Notes under the pieces: generated by a model | What the model saw: only the letters and a program-made list of their open reading frames with translations | Databases searched by the model: none | Told to the model about the DNA's origin: nothing | Part shown: one piece after another, positions 22,753-33,124 of the stretch | How the letters are laid out: each line of letters opens with the position of its first letter | Position numbering within the stretch: position 1 is the first letter of the stretch | Translations under genes and position numbers: made by a program | Source of the DNA: Oscarella lobularis | Taxonomy: Eukaryota > Porifera > Homoscleromorpha > Homosclerophorida > Oscarellidae | DNA length: 64,000 nucleotides | Assembly (NCBI RefSeq): GCF_947507565.1 | Contig: NC_089194.1 | Span: 1,984,001-2,048,000 of the forward strand | Reading direction: 5' to 3'

Positions 22753-24542
22753 CTAAGTTCTTCGTATTTTTTTGGATTTTCCTCGGCGTTTTGCCTTGCA
22801 ATAATGCCGCGTTTCGGTGCACTGCGTGCATTGGACCCCGCAGCACCATACGAACTTGCACTTGCACTGTTCTTTGACTACTTTCTTCTCTTCGACACCG
22901 TGTCCACAGCATAGTTGATGACAGTTTCCGGGATTCGATGCATTAGGATTGCATTCCCTAGAAAAAATGTTGACTCAATTACGTCAAAATTAGAGTGAAA
23001 ATATTCCTAGGGGTATTTAACTGTCAACACTTGTCAATCGCCGTTGACAACTTGTTGTCAATCATCCCGGCTTGACAACTGGTTATCAATTATGTTAACA
23101 AGTTGTTGCCACTTATCCCTGACAACTGTCATTCACAGTACGTCAGGGTAACTCCCACGTGCCCACGCACCCTAACCTCTCTCACATATTTTCCATGGCA
23201 TTTTCCCTTAGCCCAAACACGCGGCACGTTTCTCTCACCTATTCGCCACTCCCTTTATCGCCAAGTTCTTGTTCTCCGTGCAATAATTCGGCGACGCTCG
23301 CAGATAAACGATGTCGTCCGTCTTTGGTTCCTTTCCCGTTTTCTTATCCTAAACGATCGTTCTCGAAAGATTATCTCGTTCACTCCTTTTCTCGTGCCTT
23401 TAATTTCATATGGGAGTCGGGCGATGGCATTTGCACGCGTCTCGCCTCGTCGTATCGCACGCGAAGGCGCTCGCCCACTTTCCTCATATCGGGCGCTCGT
23501 TTCCAGCACGTCTTGAGCGAACACGAACCGGAATACCCGAAGCACTTGCACGGCCTCTCGACCATCGACTCAAAAACCTAAAACGTAGAACGTAGAACTA
23601 GGGAGACGCCATGGCGACTCCAACGGTCCCCGCGGGCAAAAATTAATTATCGAACGAGAAGTATTCGCGCTATGCACGTGGCGGAATCTCACCTCGCGTC
23701 CGGCACGATTGTTGTGCCGACTGATGTGACCATTCGCATTACGCAAGTCCTCGTCGGCGTTGATAAACATCTCGGCGATTCGTCGCGCGTACGACACGTT
23801 CGCCGAACAGCGTGTCGTCGTCGGCGTCGTCGACGTGCGATTCGTGTCCTCGTGGGCGGAGGAGGGTAGTGATGGAGGCGGTGGTGGCGACGATAGCGAC
23901 GCTTCCTCGCCGCCGTCGCCGCCGTCGTCGCTTCCGTCATCACACTGGCAGTCTTTTAATAAACCGAGACTGCAACCGCGAACGACGGCGTGCATAGCTC
24001 CGGCGGTTGTGATGGCGTGAAGAAAGCCGGTCTCCTTGTTCGCTATAGAACATCTCATGAATAAAGAGCAACGATACCCAGAAGGCATAAACCCATAGCA
24101 CCGTATCTAAGCACACAGCTGATTGGGCTGTCTACCTTTATTCGCTAATGGTCCGAGAGCTGTTTCTCGATCGCAATTCCATTGGTCGTGTTGGAAGAGT
24201 CGGGCGCACTCTTGCAACGCTTCTTCGGCTCCCTTTCGTATGAGATCCATCAGTTCCGGCTGTTCCTTGCAGAATTGCTCCTGTCGCACGCCGGCTCCAC
24301 GATAGTTCTTACACGGCGCCGTGCCGCCCGGTCCGCGCGCAGCCTCAACAATAGACCTAGAAGGGAAAAAAGGATCGTGTCTTTCCTCCTCCGCCCGCGC
24401 GACGCCCCGGCCCCCCCGGCCCCCGAGGGCTCGAAAACGAAGCTGGGAAGTTATTCGTCTCCCTCGCGCGCACTTACCACCATATGGACGTCGTACGGTG
24501 AATGCAGCAGAGCCCTAATATGGCCATTAGTCGAAGAAGCAT
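22753..24542 (-). CDS. Wnt family secreted ligand, divergent
   Basis: Secreted lipid-modified signalling protein. ATG 24542 gives a hydrophobic start (MLLRLMAILGLCCIHRT). Following blocks are Wnt-typical: RQEQFCKEQPELMDLIRKGA then LQECARLFQHDQWNCD; TGFLHAITTAGAMHAVVRGC; HNNRAGRE; CKCFGYSGSCSLKTCWKRAP, the palmitoleate-accepting serine region; DDIVYLRASPNYC; and the Cys-rich end LCCGHGVEEKKVVKEQCKCK, VWCCGVQCTQC, stop at 22753-22755. Oddities: the region that normally carries WxWGGC is replaced by an acidic and Pro/Ser/Thr-rich insertion (DDGSDDGGDGGEEAS then polyproline) leading into RCSANVSYARRIAEMF; and the intron near 23349-23397 seems to use a GC donor. Five or six exons. I cannot assign a Wnt subfamily. 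Confidence 0.92.
23020..23135. repeat. TTGTCAAT/TTGACAAC direct and inverted words in the Wnt intron
   Basis: About eight copies of TTGACAAC, TTGTCAA or close variants in both orientations within 115 bases, so the stretch can pair with itself. Wording overlaps the CTGTCAATC repeats in the SARS1 intron. Confidence 0.5.
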
Positions 24543-25160
24543 GTCGTGTCGCACGTGGGTGTCCTCGAGGGCGGTTGAGTCGTCGAATGGAGAGGGGCTC
24601 CGAATGCAAACGCGGAAGAGATTAGCGTCTGTTGTTCTACGACCGATCCGGTTTCGCCAAAGGGCGGCGCTAGAACGCGGTCTCTTTGGCCACGTGGTCG
24701 GAGCCGCCGTCACCTCGCGCCGGGAGACGATTACGATCGTCCGCCTTGATGGCTGTCACGTTCGTTTTAGACGGCGTTGAAACGAATTAGAGCGGGTCTC
24801 TCTCTCTCTGTCTTATAGTCCTTCTCGTTCTTGTTTGGTCAACCGTTGGGGTCTATTTAAAAGGCTAGTGCACTCAATCTAAGTAGGACTTTCATGGAAA
24901 ACCAATTAGGATTGCGATAACAGTCGACGCCAGTTTCATGCGCATATATGTAGATAGGGGAGTCCGGGGCGGAGGCAGAGAGACACAAAGGGAGGGGGGA
25001 AAATCCAGCTGGATTCGCTTTAGTGCAGGCGTACTATCACAATTGTCGTGACGAATCGACTCCCCCACGGTCCAGCCGCTCGGACCCACGCTCCTTCTCC
25101 TATAAAAGCGTCGATCATGTGCTCTGTACGGCTGCATATTCGTCAAAAAGTCGCAGTTCG
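24543..25160. promoter_or_regulatory. Divergent promoter region, Wnt and mosaic protease
   Basis: Upstream of both Wnt (-) and the protease gene (+). TATAAAAG at 25101-25108 sits 60 bases before the protease ATG, at the right distance for a start site near 25130. CACGTG words occur nearby, at 24556 and 24690. Nothing coding was supported here. Confidence 0.55.
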
Positions 25161-28100
25161 ATGCTTCGTTTCATGACGCGGCTCTCCTTTCTCCTCCTCT
25201 TCCTCTTTGTCATGATTTCGTCATTTCGTGCACGAGCCCATATTGACGTCGTTGCGGACCTATCCGGTATTTACGTAGGCTATTAGGGGAGGGCAAAGGC
25301 TTGCTCTTCTCAATATAGCTCGAGGCCTTTCCCGTTAGGAAATTATTCGGATATTTATTTTCGGCGTTTGCCCCGCCAAATTGACGTTGGTTCCGAGGTA
25401 AAGGTCACCTTATCGTTGGGTCTTCCCAGAACGATTTTCTCGCTCCTCCTCGCCTGCAATCGAACCCATTACGACTTCCAACTCGACGTCAATTTTCGCG
25501 CCAATCAAATCGTTCTCAGTTCGGCGAGCGGCGAGCGAGGAATAAAGCGCGGGAAAAAGGAAAAGGGCCCCATTCCGCCTCAAATCAAATCGTTGCGAAC
25601 GAAAGATTTTTCCGTTTATTTGCGAGCGCTTCGCGACGGCTTCATTGTCGGTCTCGTCGACGAAAGAGGCGACGGGGTGGAAACCCACTACTCCAATTTG
25701 TTTTCGCTTTGTAATGCCCGCTATATATTACTTCACGGAAGCCGCGATATACACTCCATCAAAATTGGAGGTCAGCATACGCGCCTACGCTTTCTTGCTA
25801 TTCTAAGCGATTCGAGCACGCACAGGGGTTCCCATGGTTCCTATTGTGGAAACGGACGGCAACTTGGTGGCTTCCATACTCGATGGTAAAGACTTCCGTG
25901 GGAGAAAAGGGAGGGAGGGAGGGAGGCGAGGGAGGGAGAGATATCCACACTCCTATTTGTTTAGCCGCCTTTGTCAATTCTCAAGTGAACACGCGTCGTG
26001 CTAAAGATGCAGGTGAACGGTTTACGCGAAAAATGCGTTATTTTAAATTGACTCAATAGCGGTCAAATGTCGTCTGAGCCCCCCTTTGCACGGTTTCGCC
26101 GCCTCATCGGGGAGCCTCGCCGTTTTCGGTTGCGAGAAAGATTACATGCTTTCCGGAAGCATGGCGCGTCATTGCCAAAGCAACGGCGAATGGTCCGGCC
26201 ACCAGCCAACGTGTCGAGGCAAAAGAATTCGTATCTGAAGCCAAGTTGAGTCTAAGCGATCGATTTTAGTTCGTTCTTGTTCCACACCTCCTTATCCTCC
26301 ACTCGAACGTGGACACGTTGACGTTTACGGGCGTTACGCCGCTTATCAATGCAACGAGGGTTTCGCTCTCGTTGGAGCGTCGGTTCGGCAGTGTCTTGAC
26401 GACGGAACGTGGAGCGTAGCAACGGCCTTTTGTTCAGGTGAAAATTTCACGACGAATCCCCTCCATATTCGATTTGGAATTTTAGTTCCGCCTTTTATCG
26501 TTTCGGGGCCCCGAGTTAGGAGATCGTTGCTCGGTCGTGACGTTGAATTTCGATGCGACGCTTTCGGCTATCCTTTGCCCGAAATTACTTGGTTACGATT
26601 TGGGGTTCAGATTGTTTCAAATAGGCGAATTTCCATTCAATCGCGTGGCACCGAGTCGATTCTCGTCGTTCGTAATGTGACCTTTTACGATTACGGTCCC
26701 TATGCGTGTTTGGCGGAAAATAGCGGCGGAAAAGACACAGCAACGGCCCCTTTAGTAGACGGTAAATAAAAAACGACAGATTTTGCTTTGAAAGAGCGTC
26801 ATTGTTTCAGATGGAAAGTGCTCTATGCATTCGGAAAATTCTCACGCAAACTTTACCTGTGCTAATGGCGTCTGCATCTACTTTGGACGACGATGCGACG
26901 GAGTTGATGACTGCGGCGATTTCAGCGACGAATTAGGCTGCAGTAATATTCGAATTTTTGACGAAATAACTTACAAGTAAGCGGGGATTTCTAGTTGCGG
27001 CGAAGGAACCCAAACAGGGTTGCAGCGAAGATAAGTTCGCTTGTGAGAAAACTCCCAAGTGCATTCCTAAGGAATGGGTTTGCAATGGAGCGCAGGATTG
27101 CAGTGAAAGCGATGTATCTGACGAATACAATTGCGGTATTAAAAACAGTAGAGATACATGAGAAAAAATGGTCAAAAAATCATTTATAGATTTCTTCAAT
27201 TATTTAACCTATCCTGGGGATATTAGTCTGTCGTTGACGTCACCCTTTGGGAGTTTTATTCTTCTTCTCGCCTGTTCGGCCGAGGAGTATCCCCTCGTCG
27301 TTGAAATTGATTTTGATACGGGTGACGTGCTTTTGGAATCGAAGAAAAATGACCAATGGCAGGCTAAAGAATTCCTCACGTCTGTTGCTCAAAAATCCGG
27401 AAAATTCTCTCTAAAGATAAGATCAAATATAAAAGGATTCGTTATTTCTTTGCAGGGAAAGGATTTTCAGTACGAAAATTCTTCCTGTAAAGTTGAAAAC
27501 ATTGGATTTGGAGGCGAAGCAAAAATCAAAGACATTTCAGCACAAAGTAAAACAGAATAAAAAAATTCAATCTTAGAGATTTGAAAATTATTATTAGGTG
27601 GCCCCCTTCATTTCCCCCCGTCAAACTTCATCAAAACCTCGTTGAAAACCGGTAAGAAATCGACACAAGAAAAAGGAAAAATCGTACTACAAGGTTTTGT
27701 CGTCGTAAGATTTGCAACAAATTCGCGGCGCGTCGACGTCTCGCTGCAAACCAATTCAAACGCCTCGCTTAGGAACCCAAGAAATCCCGCGCTTGACCCG
27801 CGACTCCGGCGGCGGCGCGAAATCAATATTCGCGTGCCCACCCGCCTTCTTGCTAGCCGGATCTTCGGCACGCGTATGCAAACGAGGAATCTGGTCGGGC
27901 AAACGAGCGCGTTGCAATCGTAAGGGAGCGCACAGCTGAATAAACATTAGCCCCGATAACGCCGCGTCTACCTAAATATTGCAGTTGCGCCGGTCGTACG
28001 TTCCATAGACGAAAACAACGACGTCGGCGTCGCCCTTGGCGCCAGTGTAAGGTTCGTCTGTTTCTTTGCTGGCGATCCTTTGCCTTTTGTTACGTGGAAC

Positions 28101-29311
28101 TTTGACGGGGCGGCGATTGTGTCCGGCGAAAGGGCGAGGATTTTTTCCGAGGGATTGCGCAGTAGTTTGCTCGTCGAAAACGTCGGGGAGCGCGATTTTG
28201 GACGATACGAGTGCCAAGCGAGAAACTCGCTTGGAGTCTCGTCGAAGACGTTTCAAATAAGAAAACGTAATAGAAAAAAAAGGATCAGTGGCTTTTTCTA
28301 TTTTCCTCTCGTTTAGTTGGATCGTGCGGACTTCCGCCTCCTCTTCCGGCAAACGCTCTTCTCGTCCGGTCTACTTCCGACGAGGTGCGCTACGAGTGCA
28401 AGCAGCTCTTCCTATTGGCTGACGGCGATCTTCGTCGACAATGCGCAAAAGACGGGAAATGGAGTGGAAAGACGCCCACATGTATACCAAGTAAGAAGAA
28501 AATTAAATCAGTATCTAACACTAGAACTGTGCGTTGTTTAGTTTGTGGAATGAGTAGCGTAAATCGTCGGCGTCGTGGTAAACGAATCATTGGCGGTAAA
28601 GATGTCGTCGACGGCGCGTGGCCCTGGCAAGTGTTACTCGAACAATCGAATGGTAATCTTTGGTGTGGGGGGTCCCTCGTCTCTCTCGACACCGTTGCAA
28701 CCGCCGCTCATTGCGTGGAGAAAAACGACGAAGGATCGTTTTCTCCTCTCATTGTGCGGCTTGGCGCTCATTCGAGACGTCCGCCTTCTTTGCACGAGCA
28801 AGTTGTTCCCATTCGCGACGCCGTTATTCATCCTCACTACGATCCAACGACGTATGATAACGATATAGCCTTGCTTCATTTAAATCGACCCGTTCGTATT
28901 AATTCCCACGTGATGCCCGTCTGCTTGCCGGAAGCTGGGATATTATTAGCTCATGGCACGCCTGGATTTATATCCGGTTGGGGAAAAACGAACGAAAGCA
29001 GCGAAAAGTATCCAAACGTTTTGCAACAGGCAAAAATTCGAATCGTATCGAATTCAATATGCAACGCAAAAATTTCTCACAACGGTGACGTCACCGATTC
29101 GATGACGTGTGCTGGGTTGGAAGAGGGTGGGCGTGACGCGTGCGACGCCGACTCCGGGGGACCGCTTGTGGTGAAGAAAGACGGGAAAAAGGGGGCCTTT
29201 GTTTTGGCTGGAATCACGAGCTGGGGTAGCGGATGTGGGCGAAAATATAAGTATGGGGTGTATACAAGGGTCCCAAAGTTCGTAGAGTGGATCAAGAGAA
29301 ACATTCCGTGA
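25161..29311 (+). CDS. Secreted mosaic trypsin-like serine protease
   Basis: About 14 exons. ATG 25161 gives a signal peptide ([18 protein letters not shown]). Modules in order: galectin-like domain (about 25400-25760); sushi/CCP 1 (26060-26215, ending [12 protein letters not shown]); CCP 2 (26280-26440); Ig domain (26490-26760, [19 protein letters not shown] to [13 protein letters not shown]); LDLa 1 ([20 protein letters not shown]); LDLa 2 ([14 protein letters not shown]); galectin-like 2 (27180-27550, with QWQAKEF); CCP 3 (27710-27920); Ig 2 (27985-28265); CCP 4 (28320-28490); then peptidase S1. Activation site [15 protein letters not shown]; triad in [14 protein letters not shown] and DADSGGPL. 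Asp six residues before the Ser predicts cleavage after Lys/Arg; Ala replaces Gly of GDSGG. Architecture suggests a complement- or clotting-like extracellular protease. Both galectin-like units lack most sugar-binding residues. Confidence 0.88.
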
Positions 29312-29439
29312 AATTAGGAATCCTTGATGTGACTCGATCTCAATTGTTTTTAGTTTTAGCAACGCTTTATTTATTTATTTATCTATCATATATTGTATTG
29401 GGTGTTGTGTCATTGTGACGTCAATTCAGTCTGTTTGAA

Positions 29440-29823
29440 ATGAATGAAAGTCAAACGGCTAGGAATGGAACTGCATTGAACTGGGGCTTTTATGCAATTG
29501 GTTCTGGTGGTGGAGTGATTCTACTTTTGACTGCAGTGATAATAGGTATTTATCTAAAGCGACGTTGCGAGGACAGACGAGATCCACGACCCATCATTAC
29601 AATCAATTCCCGCGAAGCCATTTCAGGCAGATTGTCTCCAGTTTTTCTATCAAGCAATGACAGCTTGAGAAGCAAGAGTGAAGCCCGTGACGTCAATTAT
29701 GACCGAGATGATTCTGCATCTCTATCAACGACAAGTAGTGTCGATTTATCAGCAGTAGTAACTCAACTAGATGAAAGAATTTCTCAACACAAATCTTTAC
29801 ATAAAAATAAAGCCAGTTCGTAA
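29440..29823 (+). CDS. Small single-pass membrane protein
   Basis: Single-exon frame of 127 residues starting at ATG 29440. A short N-terminus with two N-glycosylation sequons (NES, NGT) precedes one transmembrane helix (GGGVILLLTAVIIGIYL) and a stop-transfer KRRCEDRRD; the rest is a Ser/Asp-rich cytoplasmic tail of about 85 residues. There is no cleavable signal peptide, so it would insert with the N-terminus outside. It lies only 128 bases after the stop of the secreted protease, so it could instead be an alternative 3' membrane-anchor exon of that gene. No family recognised. Confidence 0.6.
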   Translation: MNESQTARNGTALNWGFYAIGSGGGVILLLTAVIIGIYLKRRCEDRRDPRPIITINSREAISGRLSPVFLSSNDSLRSKSEARDVNYDRDDSASLSTTSSVDLSAVVTQLDERISQHKSLHKNKASS

Positions 29824-29940
29824 TGTAAATTTATTCAAAAGAAGGAGAATGATCGAGTAGAGGTGACGCATTATGACGCAATAATCACGTGGTCCAGGGG
29901 GCTCATTCGCTCTTCCCGGAGTCCCCTCATTTGCAGCACC

Positions 29941-32900
29941 ATGGAACTCTACTCTTCTAACGACGTTTCAACCTCGAGCAGTGGATCCAAAGACTTTGTT
30001 GTAATCAATCGCGAACCGGGGCCCCAATCGGATCAAGATCGCAATCAACTGGCGGCGAATCAATTCGAAGCGTTGGTAGCGGACAATAAGACCCTACGCG
30101 AGGCGTTTCAACGACACAGCGATGCGTTGAAGCAGAGAATGTACGAGATGAAGGAACTAAAGGAGAAACAGGAAGCAAGTCTCGCTCAGCAAGCGTCCCA
30201 AATCGAGACAGCAAAGTCGACTATAGCCGCTCTGAAGTCAAAAAATGAAGAATTAAAGGCATTGCTTATGGTACAAAAAGCCGAAAACCAAAAGGCGAAG
30301 ACTGGAGAGGTGAGGAGAGAAAAGTATATATACGACTCTAAATCATGAAATCTTTTCTTTGTAGGTTGGCTCTACTGATGCCACTGCGAAAGAAAATGCA
30401 TTTCTTCAGCAGAAAGTAGCTAGGCTTGAAAGCGAAGTGACTAGGCTTAACAATGATATTGAAAAAAAGACAGATGAAATAAGAATGCTAAATGACTCTT
30501 TACAGGAAAATTCAATGCAATGTCACGATTTAAGGGAAGGAAATGACAAGTTGGACGAAGCAGTGCGAGATTTACAGGAAAAATTAGCTTTTAATGAGCA
30601 TCAAATGGCTATTTTTAAAGAAGGAGGAGCCACAACTGATTTGTCAAAAGAATTGCTTGAGGAACGTGACGACTTATTTCAAGAGAATAATCTGTTAAAA
30701 GAGGATTTGTCACGGGCACAAAAGTTTGAAGAGCTGCTCAAGAAGTCTAAAGAAGATGAGGAAAAATATAAAATTGATCTTGAGGAAAAAGTCAGGCTTA
30801 TTAATGAGCTTCAGAATGAAGTGGATCGTTTGAAAATGGAGACGAGTTTTAAGAAATTGAGCCTTGATCAAGAGGAATTAGAACGTATGAGAAAGGAGTG
30901 CTCTGCTTTTGAGAAACGGGTCAGAGAGCTAGAAAATGAAAACGTCTCCCATGTGGAGGAAATTGATAGGTTAAAAAGAGCGTTGAGCGAGGAAAAAGAG
31001 AAGGCGTTGGAAGAACTGCGGGGACAGTTGCTTGAAGAAATGAGCACTATGGAAAGGCAATTGAAAATGAATCATCACGAGGCTTTGGAGAAATTGGAAT
31101 TGGATATAAAGAAGCTCAAGAGAGAGAAGCAGAGTTTGCAAGAAAATAACCCTGATGATGGTGGTGGCAACGATGCTTTGAGATTGGAATTGGCTGCTAG
31201 AGAAGAGCGTATTGAACAACTGGAGATGGAAATGAGAAGGCTAATAGAGCGATTTGAAATGGAGAAAGAGGAGCAACGAATGCTACTAGAAAATGAGAAG
31301 GAAAAGCAAAAGGAAGAACTTCTTCAAGAAATGAAAGAGATGGAAAGAGAGCTGAGCAGTCAAATAGTGGCTCAAAGGGAAGAACTAAAGAGAAAGACTT
31401 TGAAACCCGTTCCTCAACCAAGGCCAAGAATGCAGGAGCTGGAAAAGGTTAATGCTGAGCTAGAGAAAGAGCTGCAGGTGATGAAAAATAAGAAGGATGA
31501 AGAAATTAAGAAATTGAAACAAGAGCTAGAGCAGCAAGAACTAAAATTAAAAGATTATCACAAGCGGCTGAATACAGCGCAGAAAAATTACCACACAGCT
31601 TTAGATAAACAAGAAAGAATGGCTCGTGAATTGAGAGCAAAAACCGAGGTCGTTTTTTTCTATATATAAGTATCTGTATGTAAGCTGTAACCTTGTGTTT
31701 TTTTCTGCTAAGGAATTGGAAGAGGTGAAGGGAAGTGGTCTGGCTGAAGTAGATGAGATCAAGAGGCAATTTGTGATTCTCGCGCAAGAGAATAGACACC
31801 ATCACGAAGAAAATCAGCGACTGGAAGACGAGAAAGAAGAATTGAGTGGAAGGTGATTTCATAGAATCAATTCCTTTTAATGTAGATTCATTTCTCGCGT
31901 CTCGCGTCTCTAGAGTTGAGCAATTGAGCGAGGATCTTCAAAACATGATAGCTCATCTAAACGCGGAAAAGTCTCGGTTTGAAAACGACAGGAAAATGCT
32001 TCAGGGCCAACTGGAATCAACCCACCATCGCGCCGTCCAGCTAGAACAAGATCTCCAAAGAGACAGGTACAAATCAACTCCAAACGTCAATGTCATCTAT
32101 TCCTTTTTTTCCAAAAGACATTCCTTTGAGGAGGCGTATAGAAGAATCGAAGGCGAGAGCAGGAAAGAGAAGACGGAGAAGGAGCGACTTCTTCATGATC
32201 TTGACGAAAGCGCTCGTCAACGCGGTGCACTTCAACAGCAGAAAGATGTAGACGCTAAGATTCTCTATAGAAAAATTAACGACTTCTTTTTTTCTTAGCA
32301 ACTTGTTGAAGAATTGCGACGAGTCCGACGCGAAATGGATCAAAGCTTGGCTCAGGCCGTCTCGGCGGAGGAATTAGTCGAAGATAAGCAACGCGAAATC
32401 GACGAATTGATGAAATCGCAGAAGGAAATGAAAGTGCAACTAGACAGAATTCCCATACTCCAACAACAAGTAAATTAATTAAAGAAAGAGAAGGAATCTT
32501 TTAGCTCCAATTGCGTATATAGTGCGACGTGTGGCGCTTGGATTTCGACGCCGAGCGCGAAGAGCGCGAAAAACTGATCGACGAACTTGAACGCCAAACG
32601 GAAGAGATCAAAAGACTTCGTCTCTTTGAGCCAGAAGTGAGTCGTCTCAACGATGAAGTGCGACGCTATCGCGGTGAAGTCGAGCGACTCGAGAGCCACA
32701 AAATGGAGGAGCTTATGACGCGACGTCGCAATGATTCTGGACGAATTGGATCCACGTGGTCAGAAAGCCCCGTAGCCAGAAGACCTCCGAGTGACGCAGC
32801 GGATTATTATGGTGAGACGGGAAGCGGAAGTGGCGGAGGGGGCGGGGGCGCTTTTTCGCGTTTTGGGAACGATGTTGATATGGACGAAATGGTTGCCCCG

Positions 32901-33011
32901 CCGGTGTATCCGCGGCCGGGATCGCAGCAAAAGAATATTTGTCCTGTATGCGGTTTGGATTTTCCTGATCAAGACACGTTAGTTATTCACGTCGAAGAAT
33001 GTTTGAAATAA
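29941..33011 (+). CDS. NEMO/optineurin-family ubiquitin-binding adaptor
   Basis: Seven exons: 29941-30309, 30365-31648, 31713-31852, 31913-32066, 32118-32247, 32299-32469, 32523-33011. Almost entirely coiled coil. The N-terminal block NKTLREAFQRHSDALKQRM matches the NEMO domain of NEMO and optineurin. The last exon contains DFDAEREEREKLIDEL, a clear UBAN motif (DFxAERxxREKL) that binds linear ubiquitin in this family. The protein ends with a C2HC zinc finger (CPVCGLDFPDQDTLVIHVEE C), like the C-terminal finger of NEMO and optineurin. Family role: links ubiquitin chains to IKK/TBK1 signalling or selective autophagy. No obvious LC3-interacting motif was confirmed, so NEMO versus optineurin is undecided. 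Confidence 0.88.
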
Positions 33012-33124
33012 GTACTTGTGTGTTCGTTTTTTTGGTATGTGTTGTTTCTGTGTTAGTACTGTAGAAGATTTTGATTTTTGGAGACATATGTGCTTAGAGC
33101 GCGTTACAACACGTGGTCGGCATC

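Noticed and set aside
23810-24020. Plus-strand frames over the Wnt insertion
   Set aside because: Antisense of a Wnt exon supported by conserved motifs on both sides.
32470-32504. 35-base intron in the NEMO/optineurin gene
   Set aside because: It would put an in-frame TAG directly after the join; the acceptor at 32522 gives 53 bases and leads straight into the UBAN exon.
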